Assembly: GCF_900184815.1 (NCBI RefSeq) | Contig: NZ_FXXQ01000007.1 | Span: 1 to 64,000 of the forward strand | Length of the DNA: 64,000 bases | From: Boseongicola aestuarii | Lineage (GTDB): Bacteria; Pseudomonadota; Alphaproteobacteria; Rhodobacterales; Rhodobacteraceae | Reading direction: 5' to 3' | Shown: one piece after another, positions 8,061 to 15,002 of the stretch | Layout of the letters: every line of letters starts with the position of its first letter | Numbering within the stretch: the stretch's first letter is position 1 | The notes under the pieces: generated by a model | Told to the model about the DNA's origin: nothing | Seen by the model: the letters and a program-made list of their open reading frames with translations, nothing else | Databases searched by the model: none | Translations under genes and position numbers: made by a program

Positions 8061-8123
8061 CAATGCGGCAATCGAATATCTGCGCCAAATAGTTCAGTGA
8101 ATAGGATTTCATTCCATCGAAAC

Positions 8124-8306
8124 TCAACTTTTGCATTGCTTGGTGCGCGTCGCGAAGCTTCTGATGTTGAACAGCGCATTTCTGAAAACGGCGACTGCAG
8201 CAATACAAAGTCGCCTTGCTTCCTGCGATTGCAGCGTTTGGGCGGTACGTGCTTTTTGGTTAACGATTTCGGCGGCGTGCTTGAAGATATAATCTTGGCG
8301 TGTCAT
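8124..8306 (-). CDS. Possible small protein (60 aa)
   Basis: A 60-residue reading frame on the minus strand starting MTRQDYIFKHAAEIVNQ, with AAAGGA placed 8 bases ahead of the ATG, which is better than most real genes nearby. The sequence is basic and probably helical. No family recognised. It could also be the start of a longer gene broken by a frameshift, since another minus frame (8002-8208) stays open beyond its stop. The gap 8307-8456 to the next gene holds nothing I can name. Confidence 0.35.
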   Translation of the reverse strand: MTRQDYIFKHAAEIVNQKARTAQTLQSQEARRLCIAAVAVFRNALFNIRSFATRTKQCKS

Positions 8307-8456
8307 TTACGCGTTCCTTTGTAAAAGCCGCTTCGTTGCGGCGATGAACAAAGCTCACATGTCTTGGGCTAAGAAACTTTCGGGGAGCGTCCAGAAGACC
8401 TTGTGAATTCGTCCAAACGTCTTGCCAATCCGTCACCAGAGTGATGGAAGTTACGG

Positions 8457-9983
8457 ATGAGCGAGCTTGGCATCATATCTTTTTTGGATTTCCAGCTCGA
8501 TCCCGGGCGTGGTGAATTGCGCCGAGATGGCGCCCCAGTGCAGGTTGAACCGCAGGTCCTAGACCTAATTGCACACCTTGCATCGCACCCCGGAACGGTC
8601 ATCACCCGCGACGATCTGATCGAAAATGTTTGGGCCGGGCGTATTGTGTCGGACAGCGCTATCTCATCTCGTATCAACGCGGCCCGTGCCGCGCTGGACG
8701 ACGACGGGACCGCACAGCGGATTATCAAGACCATCCCGCGCCGCGGTTTCCGTTTCGAGGCCCCGGTCGGGTCCGCTAGACCCGGCGCTCTGAAACGCTC
8801 CCAAAAGCCATCGATCGCCGTATTACCGTTTGCGAACATGTCCGGCGACCCTGCGCAAGCATATTTCTCTGACGGCATAACAGACGACATCATTACAGAA
8901 CTCAGCCGCTACGAAGAGCTTTTCGTGATAGCCCGCCACTCCTCATTCTTCTACCGTGACGAGACCACCCCTGCAGCCGATGTCGCCGGAGAACTCGGCG
9001 TACAGTATATCGTCGAGGGTTCCGTCCGCAGGGTTGGCAATCGGGTGCGGGTTACGGCTAAGTTAATCGACCCCGCTCAGAGCAATCAGATTTGGGCCGA
9101 ACGCTACGATCGCGAGCTTGCTGATATATTCGCGGTGCAGGATGAGATCACGACGGTAATAGTAAACACGCTCGTAGGCCAGATTGCGCAACAGCGCTAC
9201 AAACGGGTCGTGGCCGAGAGTGGCGCATATGACCATGTCCTGAAGGCCACCGAACACTGCCTGCGCATAGATCCCAATGACGCGGTGATTGCACGGGACG
9301 AGGCCCTGAAAGCGCTTGAGCTCGACCCGAAATTCGCCCGTGCTCACGCGATCCTGGCTTTCAGTTTTGTTATTGAAGGCAACAACTTCTGGACGGAGAA
9401 TCCAGGGACAACATTTCGGACCGCCTACGAAGCGGCTCGTACTGCCGTGGCGATTGACCCGCGCGATCCTTGGGCGCATGCAATGCTCGGGATCTCTGAG
9501 CTTTGGCACAACCGTGCCCATGACCGCGCAATTTCTGCTATGCAAAGCTCGGTTAGACTCAACCCCTCTAATGCCCAGTTCCGCGGTTTTTTTGCTTATG
9601 TTCTGTCATTCTGCGGCGAAGCTGAAGCGGCGCTGGTCGAGATCGAGCTGGCGAATGTTATGAACCCCCATTTCTCGCCAGTCTTCATTGGTTTCCACGG
9701 TCGTGCCCTATTCATGCTTAGGCGGATCGAAGAAGCTTTGCCGGTCCTGGAGCAGATGATGACTCAAATGCCAGGTCATTCAAACGCTCTGGCTTGGGCT
9801 GCGGCCGCCTATGCCGCCATAGGGCGACCCGGCGATGCTCGACATGCGATGGACCAGCTAAGAGAAACGAACCCGTTCTATACCCTCACCACCGCGCGGC
9901 GTTACTTGCCTTTTTCCAACCCGAACGACCTAAGTTTTGTCCTTGATCTCTTCGCCAAATCCGGAATGCCGGAAAGACCGTAG
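8457..9983 (+). CDS. Winged-helix regulator with TolB-like and TPR domains
   Basis: 508 residues. Residues 1-~102 are an OmpR/CadC-type winged helix (LDFQLDPGRGELRRDG start; KTIPRRGFRFEAPV end). Residues ~117-240 match the TolB-like N-terminal domain seen in many such regulators (KPSIAVLPFANMSGD, YIVEGSVRRVGNRVRVTA, RYDRELADIFAVQDEI). Residues ~250-500 are TPR-like helices. No transmembrane helix separates the parts, so it should be cytoplasmic, unlike CadC. Proteins of this design are common in alphaproteobacteria; their signals are mostly unknown. It stands alone between gaps that carry hairpin repeats. Confidence 0.85.
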   Translation: MSELGIISFLDFQLDPGRGELRRDGAPVQVEPQVLDLIAHLASHPGTVITRDDLIENVWAGRIVSDSAISSRINAARAALDDDGTAQRIIKTIPRRGFRFEAPVGSARPGALKRSQKPSIAVLPFANMSGDPAQAYFSDGITDDIITELSRYEELFVIARHSSFFYRDETTPAADVAGELGVQYIVEGSVRRVGNRVRVTAKLIDPAQSNQIWAERYDRELADIFAVQDEITTVIVNTLVGQIAQQRYKRVVAESGAYDHVLKATEHCLRIDPNDAVIARDEALKALELDPKFARAHAILAFSFVIEGNNFWTENPGTTFRTAYEAARTAVAIDPRDPWAHAMLGISELWHNRAHDRAISAMQSSVRLNPSNAQFRGFFAYVLSFCGEAEAALVEIELANVMNPHFSPVFIGFHGRALFMLRRIEEALPVLEQMMTQMPGHSNALAWAAAAYAAIGRPGDARHAMDQLRETNPFYTLTTARRYLPFSNPNDLSFVLDLFAKSGMPERP

Positions 9984-10069
9984 CGCCGGTGTAGGAAAAA
10001 TCTCAATTGGATCGCGCTGGCGCCAACAGTGTGTTCGCCAAAGCAGACGCTCAGAACGATAACTATTAG

Positions 10070-10138
10070 TGACGGCTTTGGGCTCAGAGCGGACGTTCGC
10101 TGCGTCGAGCACTAATGACTGCAATGCGGGACAAACCC
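10070..10138 (+). repeat. Dispersed hairpin repeat, copy 11
   Basis: Reads TGACGGCTTTGGGCTCAGAGC, given as GGCTTTGGGC and TCAGAGC, then GGACGTTCGCTGCGTCG and CTAATGACTGCAATGCGGG, ACAAA. Confidence 0.82.
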
Positions 10139-10291
10139 GCCATTGGCCGTTTCGCAAGAACGGCCGCTTTGCACTGTTCGCGACGGCATCGAAAAACAGC
10201 TCGGGTGGAAAGCGAAGGTCTGCGAGTAGACCTCTTTACGAACTACTGCAGCGCAGCAAATTGTCATTTAGAGAGAGTTGGAGCGATACGT

Positions 10292-10328
10292 CCCCGAGTT
10301 GGTCGATAATAGCGTTGCCAACTCGGGG
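10292..10328. terminator. Perfect 11-bp stem-loop (possible terminator)
   Basis: CCCCGAGTTGG at 10292-10302 pairs exactly with CCAACTCGGGG at 10318-10328 around a 15-base loop. It lies 41 bases past the stop of the leftward SnoaL-like gene. No T-run follows on either strand, so termination is only one possibility. Confidence 0.45.
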
Positions 10329-10368
10329 CTTAGATATCGTAATCTTTGACTTTCAGTCGTACGATTTT

Positions 10369-10845
10369 TTACTGGCCGGACATCTGCCGCATTGCCGTAG
10401 CCCAGTCTTCGATGTGCCAGAGGTTTACAAGCTTGCCATCCTTCAATTCGTGGATGTCGATGTTCATGACGTCAAAGTTGCGGCCTTCGGGATCAATGCC
10501 CAAGAACGGGCCCGCTGGCGTTGCGATTGAACGGCTTCTGACGATCACAAAGTCGCCGTCCTGATGAATGGCCTCAATTGTAAATTCAAGATCCGGCATG
10601 AACGCTACGATGCCAGCCGAGCGGGGCAACAGATCTTCACGGACTTCGTAATTGCCGGAATAATCGGCGTAGCTCTTCCAATCCTCGGACGTCGCAGCAA
10701 GGAATGCCGCGTTGCTTTCAGGACCTGGATTGGTGAAAATATCGTAGAAGGCATGTACAGCGGCCAAGTCATCGGCGGCAGCACTGGTTGCGATTGCGCT
10801 GAGGCCAAGAGTGGCGGCGGCTAGGGTTTTTTGGAATGCGTTCAT
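10369..10845 (-). CDS. SnoaL-like polyketide cyclase family protein, exported
   Basis: 158 residues from ATG 10845, supported by AGGAGA 8 bases upstream; the longer reading to 10920 has no ribosome site. Residues 1-~25 form a signal peptide. The remainder has the SnoaL/ester-cyclase pattern: AVHAFYDIFTNP helix, a RSAGIVAFMPDLEFTIEAIH strand pair, FVIVRSRSIATPAGPFLGI, and the family ending DIHELKDGKLVNLWHIEDW. Binding or isomerase roles are both possible. It is the second NTF2-fold exported protein in this accessory segment. Confidence 0.82.
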   Translation of the reverse strand: MNAFQKTLAAATLGLSAIATSAAADDLAAVHAFYDIFTNPGPESNAAFLAATSEDWKSYADYSGNYEVREDLLPRSAGIVAFMPDLEFTIEAIHQDGDFVIVRSRSIATPAGPFLGIDPEGRNFDVMNIDIHELKDGKLVNLWHIEDWATAMRQMSGQ

Positions 10846-11032
10846 GATTGTGTCTCCTGATGTTTTAATATGCCAACACGCTGTTTTGCCGCTGGCCCTA
10901 CACAAATTAACATTTCCCATAAGGCAATCAATAACGTAAAAAGTAACCCACCATCAACTGACAAGAAATCATGAAGCGCCTCAACAGATGCTTAATGTAC
11001 TTACAGCACCGATCCAAAAGCCATGAATTGGC

Positions 11033-11095
11033 GCTTTGTCCGCAAACTGTTAGTCCGCCTATCATCAGGTCCTGCCGACGCAGCGAATGTCCGGA
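11033..11095 (-). repeat. Dispersed hairpin repeat, copy 12
   Basis: On the minus strand CCGGACATTCGCTGCGTCGG runs to GATAGGCGGACTAACAG and TTTGCGGACAAAGCGC. A divergent variant that shares GGACATTCGCTG with copy 10. Confidence 0.6.
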
Positions 11096-11214
11096 AGAAA
11101 GGGCCGCACTGCAGCGATGTGGAGGGGCGGCCAACGGCGGCTATGAGCCGCTTTTGCCAAAGCCAATGGCTGCTTTGTGCGTATCGCGGCCCCTAGAACG
11201 CGGCGCAGCATCCT

Positions 11215-11279
11215 GCACTTTGGGCTCAAAGCAGTCATCTGACTTGAATCGTTGGATGACGGCTTAGCGGACCAAAGCT
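11215..11279 (+). repeat. Dispersed hairpin repeat, copy 13
   Basis: Reads GCACTTTGGGCTCAAAGC, AGTCATCTGACTTGAATCG, GGATGACGGCTTAGCGGAC, AAAGC. Confidence 0.72.
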
Positions 11280-11334
11280 GACACCTGATGTTAGCCATGA
11301 TAACCTTTCGCCAAAAAAAAGGGGGAGATAAGTC

Positions 11335-12153
11335 ATGTCCGATTTCGAAGAATTCGGCTCGCGCGAAAAGGAGGGATGGACAAACGGCGGGATCGTCGAG
11401 GCCTACATCAATCATTTTGTCCCCATCACGAACAAGGTGGGTAATCTGATCGTCGCAGACCACATCGCGTCCGGCGATCGCGTACTTGACCTGTGTTGTG
11501 GTCAGGGGACATTGACGGCCATGATCGCGGAGGCTGGCGCCATTGTTGCCGGATTGGACTTCTCCCCTGAAATGATCGCAAACGCGCGACGGACCGCACC
11601 CGACGCCGAGATTATCACCGGCGATGCAATGGCCTTGCCCTTCGATGATGCGGAGTTCGACAAAGTCGTCTGCAATTTCGGCATGATGCACATTCCCGAC
11701 CAACCTAGAGCGCTGAATGAGGTTCGGCGAGTGCTGAAGCTAAACGGTGAGTTTGTCATGGCAACCTGGACCGCGCCCCCGGCATCACCTGCCTTTAGAA
11801 CGGTATTCGGTGCTCTGAAGGCTCACGCTGATTTCTCTGCTGCGCCACCTCAACCCGACCTGTTTGCATTTGCAGACCCCGCGCAAGCAAACGCGATGAT
11901 GGGGGCGGCGGCTCTCGAAATGATCGAACACCAAACCGTAGAGGCGGAATGGGTTTTGGAAAAGCCTGAGGATTTGTTCGAAATCTTTCTGACTGCAACC
12001 GTTGGCGCTCGGATGCTGATAAAGAGCCAGACTGACGAAACCGTGGAGACCGTTGCAAAAGCGATTTCGCAATCCGTCAGCGAGAAGTTCCGTGATGGAA
12101 CAACCTACAGGGTTCCTGTCATGGTCACCGTGGTTTCCGCACGTGCCTTGTAG
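11335..12153 (+). CDS. Class I SAM-dependent methyltransferase
   Basis: 272 residues. Motif I is VLDLCCGQG (residues 50-58), the acidic end of strand 2 AGLDFS follows, and then GDAMALPFDDAEFD and the strand-4/5 block VCNFGMMHI with LNEVRRVLKLNGEFVMATW. This is the Methyltransf_11 type found in small-molecule methylation. GGGGGAGA lies 6 bases upstream of the ATG. It is not closely similar to the methyltransferase at 6996, which has AGCGTG and different flanks. The substrate is unknown. Confidence 0.85.
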   Translation: MSDFEEFGSREKEGWTNGGIVEAYINHFVPITNKVGNLIVADHIASGDRVLDLCCGQGTLTAMIAEAGAIVAGLDFSPEMIANARRTAPDAEIITGDAMALPFDDAEFDKVVCNFGMMHIPDQPRALNEVRRVLKLNGEFVMATWTAPPASPAFRTVFGALKAHADFSAAPPQPDLFAFADPAQANAMMGAAALEMIEHQTVEAEWVLEKPEDLFEIFLTATVGARMLIKSQTDETVETVAKAISQSVSEKFRDGTTYRVPVMVTVVSARAL

Positions 12154-12159
12154 AGGTAG

Positions 12160-12221
12160 GTCCGGTTCGGGCTCAAAACAGCCATTCGCTGCGCGGTGTA
12201 CGAATGTCTGCTTTGCGATCA
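12160..12221 (+). repeat. Dispersed hairpin repeat, copy 14
   Basis: Reads GTCCGGTTCGGGCTCAAAAC, AGCCATTCGCTGCGCGG, CGAATGTCTGCTTTGCG. The rightmost recognisable copy. The rest of 12222-12434 shows nothing I can name. Confidence 0.75.
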
Positions 12222-12434
12222 ATTCGTCGCTGTGAGACCCGTACCCCCTTTTGAATAACATCCCAGTGCAAACGGAACAGGGCGGCGGGTCATTAACGAA
12301 GTGACCCTGAAGATTTGTCTAGGGGGGGGTACTCAAATCCCCGGAACTCATCTCCACTGACCGGTGGGGGAAGCCAAATTCACGCATCCACAATTCAAAG
12401 ATTCTGGGTGACGAGGCTGTGCTGTATTCAAGCA

Positions 12435-12662
12435 TTAAGGCCGCAAAACCTCATCGACAGCTTCCTCGCTGAGCCCGAGCTCCTTCGCTGCCTCTCTGAG
12501 CATCCAGGCACCGGAGCTGAGCTTGGCCACATCAGACCGGTTCGCCCATATCTCCTTTGCCCATGCCCTCCTATCCTCCGGCAAGATGTCTTCCAGACTG
12601 GCTCTGCGCCCGCGTCGGTCCGGCATATCGGTTCGTTTCTGTGCAAGTGTGTGATAGAACAT
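12435..12662 (-). CDS. Small hypothetical protein, divergent from SOS-box module
   Basis: 75 residues from ATG 12662; an alternative start is ATG 12626 (MPDRRGRR), giving 63 residues. The sequence is mostly helical and charged: SLEDILPEDRRAWAKEIW, then GAWMLREAAKELGLSEEAVDEVL, which has the look of a small DNA-binding or adaptor protein. No family recognised and no good ribosome site at either start. The GAAC-N7-GAAC site lies at its 5' end, so it may share control with the rightward module. Confidence 0.4.
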   Translation of the reverse strand: MFYHTLAQKRTDMPDRRGRRASLEDILPEDRRAWAKEIWANRSDVAKLSSGAWMLREAAKELGLSEEAVDEVLRP

Positions 12663-12671
12663 ATCATGAAC
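12657..12671. promoter_or_regulatory. LexA-type SOS box (GAAC-N7-GAAC)
   Basis: GAAC at 12657-12660, seven bases, GAAC at 12668-12671. This is the established LexA target pattern of alphaproteobacteria (GTTC-N7-GTTC on the other strand). It lies 41-55 bases before the ATG at 12712, in a promoter position. It also sits inside a larger imperfect palindrome TGATA-GAACA-TATCA. Confidence 0.55.
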
Positions 12672-12711
12672 ACACAACGGCTACGAACGCCAATAACCTT
12701 GGAGGCAGAAG

Positions 12712-13239
12712 ATGGGCAAAGAGGCCAAGCATGAGATTGTCACAGCAAAACGCACCGCTCCCAAGCTGGTAACAAAAGGCGATAGCAACGTAACCATTCA
12801 TCCTGCCGATGAGGACCAAATACAGAGGCTGTATGGAATGAAGACAAGGGAAGCGGCGGACCTGCTGCTTAACCTTGCGCTCAACGCTTTTGGCCAGAAG
12901 GCCATGGAGTACATTGACCTGATGCCAGCTATGGCCGTCGAGCTAGAGCCCAGGGACGCAGTTGAGGCGATGCTGGTCACTCAAATGACGGCAACACATT
13001 TTGCTTTGTGTTCCATGTCTCAGAAAGGTCTGCATGCGGCATGCGCAGACGTGCGCGAAGGCTACGAGAGGTCAATGACACGGCTAAGCCGCACGTTCCT
13101 TGCGCAGATGGACGGGCTGAAGAAGTACCGTGCAAAGGCCCAGCAAACCGTGCGGGTCGAGCGCGTAACAGTGAATGAGGGCGGTCAGGCGATTGTTGGC
13201 TCAGTCAGCCACGAGGGGGGAGGTCATGGCAAGAAGTGA
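12712..13239 (+). CDS. Conserved alphaproteobacterial hypothetical protein
   Basis: 175 residues with GGAGG 6 bases before the ATG. The N-terminal ~35 residues are polar. The centre is helical (EPRDAVEAMLVTQMTATHFA, then SMTRLSRTFLAQMDGLKKYR), and the C-terminus has the conserved ending VRVERVTVNEGGQAIVGSV. I recognise this ending from a family that recurs in alphaproteobacteria together with the next gene, but no function is known to me. The SOS-type box in the promoter, and its place beside a tRNA at the edge of accessory DNA, suggest a mobile-element or DNA-damage link. The stop overlaps the start of the next gene by 14 bases, so translation is probably coupled. Confidence 0.75.
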   Translation: MGKEAKHEIVTAKRTAPKLVTKGDSNVTIHPADEDQIQRLYGMKTREAADLLLNLALNAFGQKAMEYIDLMPAMAVELEPRDAVEAMLVTQMTATHFALCSMSQKGLHAACADVREGYERSMTRLSRTFLAQMDGLKKYRAKAQQTVRVERVTVNEGGQAIVGSVSHEGGGHGKK

Positions 13240-13474
13240 CGATAACCCCATGCAAAGCGCTCATGACGCTCCGAGATGTACCGCACATTCAAAGCGCTCG
13301 GGACTTCCCTGCAATAGCCCTGCGGTTCGAGGTTGGTCTGTTTGCAGAATGCATGGCGCACGAGGTGGGCATGGCTCTGGGGAGGCGAATCCTGCTTACA
13401 AACATGGATTGCGGACAAGAGAGTGGATAGAACTAAGGAAAGCCATCATGGAGATGTCACGCGACTCAGTGTGA
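13226..13474 (+). CDS. Small Cys-rich protein with CRMHGARGG motif
   Basis: 82 residues from ATG 13226, with GGGGGAGG just upstream. Four cysteines are spaced as in a small zinc-binding element: CTAHSKRSGLPCNSPAV followed by VCRMHGARGG, then NPAYKHGLRTREWIELRKA. This is the HGG/KHG family that commonly follows the preceding gene in alphaproteobacterial genomes; its role is unknown. The GNxNxxKHG part resembles short peptides seen near phage terminase or DNA-metabolism genes, which is a resemblance only. Confidence 0.7.
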   Translation: MARSDDNPMQSAHDAPRCTAHSKRSGLPCNSPAVRGWSVCRMHGARGGHGSGEANPAYKHGLRTREWIELRKAIMEMSRDSV

Positions 13475-13583
13475 GAGCCCCTGAACCAGCCTACATTGAA
13501 TGTCGCCTGGGGGAACAAATGGGGGATCGCTGCGTAAAAATTGTAAGATAAATTATTTATTTCAGTAGTTTAGATGAAATTCG

Positions 13584-13660
13584 TGGCGATCCCAGAAGGA
13601 CTCGAACCCTCAACCTGCTGATTAGAAGTCAGCTGCTCTATCCAGTTGAGCTATGGGACC
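13584..13660 (-). tRNA. tRNA-Arg(TCT)
   Basis: 77 bases on the minus strand with all four arms. The acceptor GGTCCCA pairs with TGGGATC (one G-T) and is followed by G and an encoded CCA. The anticodon stem GCTGA/TCAGC encloses CTTCTAA, so the anticodon is TCT. The T arm is GAGGGTTCGAGTCCTTC-like. Its 3' end points towards the accessory segment (lower coordinates). Confidence 0.95.
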
Positions 13661-13735
13661 GCTGACCGCGTTATTGGCGTGCCCTTTCGATCTTGGCAAG
13701 CCTGTTGCAGAAGAACGGCTCGCAGGCTAGTTCAT

Positions 13736-13748
13736 TGAACACTGTTCA
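13736..13748. promoter_or_regulatory. Palindromic operator before the TetR gene
   Basis: TGAAC-ACT-GTTCA, a perfect 5+3+5 palindrome ending 12 bases before the TetR-family ATG. Its position suggests autoregulation by that protein. Confidence 0.5.
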
Positions 13749-13760
13749 GGTAGGGATTCG

Positions 13761-14357
13761 ATGGCACACGACACAACCAAACGGCGAGAGGCTCTGCGCG
13801 AAAGCCTGATTGGGCTTGCCGAAGCTCAAGTCCGCGCTGACGGGCTTGCCTCGCTTCGCGCCCGCACGTTGGCGAAAGAAGCCGGATGCGCGGTCGGTGC
13901 AATTTACAATGTGTTCGACGATATGACTGGCCTTACGCTGGCGGTTAACGGACGCACGTTTGGCCGCCTTGGCAAACACGTCTCGGACGCCGTCGCCAAA
14001 GTCGCAGATGCGCCTCCGACCGAACGCCTTGTCGCAATGGCGATCGCCTACCTTGAGTTTGCCAGTGCGAACCCGAACCTTTGGCGCGCGCTGTTCGACG
14101 TCGAGATGTCAACAGACCGCGACGTGCCGGAATGGTATATGCAAGAACTCGGTCGGCTGTTCGCGATCATTGCGCAACCCTTGTCCGAGCTTCATCCCGA
14201 CCCCGAACCCGGGGAAATCGACCTCATGACCCGCGCGCTGTTCTCGTCCGTCCACGGCATCGTACTGCTCGGGCTTGAGAACCGCATTTCTGCTGTCCCG
14301 CGCGAGCGCATGGAAGGCATGATTGAATTCCTGCTAAAGCGTGCGACCGCGACCTGA
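13761..14357 (+). CDS. TetR-family transcriptional regulator
   Basis: 198 residues. The N-terminal helix-turn-helix lies around residues 24-60 ([20 protein letters not shown], then [17 protein letters not shown]). The C-terminal ligand domain fits the WHG/TetR_C_13-like group ([20 protein letters not shown]). The gene stands alone just right of the tRNA. The palindrome at 13736-13748 is probably its own operator. The nearest possible targets are itself and the neighbouring genes; the ligand is unknown. Confidence 0.88.
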   Translation: MAHDTTKRREALRESLIGLAEAQVRADGLASLRARTLAKEAGCAVGAIYNVFDDMTGLTLAVNGRTFGRLGKHVSDAVAKVADAPPTERLVAMAIAYLEFASANPNLWRALFDVEMSTDRDVPEWYMQELGRLFAIIAQPLSELHPDPEPGEIDLMTRALFSSVHGIVLLGLENRISAVPRERMEGMIEFLLKRATAT

Positions 14358-14360
14358 CTC

Positions 14361-14672
14361 CTAGTGCGTCCAAGCCCCTCGGCGGTTGGTCGCAAAGTTC
14401 TCACCATATCCACCAGCGCGAATATTGGGTTTACGCGGTTTTGGCTCGACGACAACTGCGCCGATCCCGTTGTCCTTGGCGTATTCCAGAGCGGCTTCTT
14501 TCGTCGCGAACCGCATGCGGATTTGCGACTGGGTATCGTTCGACGAAGTCCAGCCCATTAGTGGGTCAACTTCGCGCGCAGTATCATTCACATATTCCAG
14601 CACCCACTCACGCGTTTTTGCCTGGCCCGAAGACATGGCCGATTTCGCCGGTTTGAAGATGCGTGCTGTCAT
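14361..14672 (-). CDS. NDUFS4-like complex I accessory subunit (ETC complex I subunit)
   Basis: 103 residues from ATG 14672. It begins MTARIFKPAKSAMSSGQAKT and contains EWVLEY, DPLMGWTSSNDTQSQIRMRF and FATKEAALEYAKDNGI, the pattern of the NDUFS4 family that alphaproteobacteria share with mitochondria. It should bind the matrix-arm side of NADH dehydrogenase. The 54-residue upstream extension in the same frame has no family match. Convergent with the TetR gene, with only 3 bases between. Confidence 0.88.
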   Translation of the reverse strand: MTARIFKPAKSAMSSGQAKTREWVLEYVNDTAREVDPLMGWTSSNDTQSQIRMRFATKEAALEYAKDNGIGAVVVEPKPRKPNIRAGGYGENFATNRRGAWTH

Positions 14673-15002
14673 GATGTGGTCCCTTTTCGTTGCTCGATAT
14701 ATCGCGCGAAACGCACCTGTCGTGCAAGGGAAAGCATCAGCTGAGGTGCCGACCAGGGCACGGGGAGCGAGGGGTGGGTAAGTCGCAACCCCGGCCGACA
14801 GCTCGATCTGCTGCTTAGTAGGATTAGAATACACGATAAACGTGGGTCATAAAGGATTAAAACTACTTATGGTTGTATTTTCGAATAACGCCCTGTTTAC
14901 AACCGCAACTTGGAAAATGTCAGGAGCATACGGACAGACGCAAAGAACACCTTGAACGTGAACAAAAGAAGACCAAGTCTGACGGACCGAAAGGAATCAC
15001 GC
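14673..15002. other. Divergent promoter region
   Basis: 330 bases between the NDUFS4-like gene and uvrB. It should hold both promoters. GAAC occurs three times at 14945-14963 but at spacings of 9 and 6, which does not fit a LexA site. No gene seen. Confidence 0.6.

Larger units (their letters stand above)
9984..10368. other. Gene-free convergent gap
   Basis: 385 bases between two convergent genes. It contains hairpin repeat copy 11 and the perfect stem-loop at 10292-10328. A weak further resemblance to the repeat sits around 10034-10060. No coding frame here looks real. Confidence 0.7.
10846..11334. other. Gene-free region with hairpin repeats
   Basis: 489 bases between divergent genes. It contains repeat copies 12 and 13, and between them a GC-rich stretch with small inverted repeats (GCGGCTATGAGCCGC near 11138-11152) and another eroded fragment resembling the repeat (11161-11185). 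The end holds the promoter and GGGGGAGA ribosome site of the methyltransferase. No convincing reading frame. Confidence 0.65.

Noticed and set aside
723-12221. The hairpin repeats as integron attC sites
   Set aside because: They lack the GTTRRRY/RYYYAAC core ends, lie on both strands relative to the genes, and no integron integrase is visible. The cassette-like look is noted separately.
14945-14963. A LexA box in front of uvrB
   Set aside because: Three GAAC words are present but with 5, 2 and 11 bases between them, never 7.
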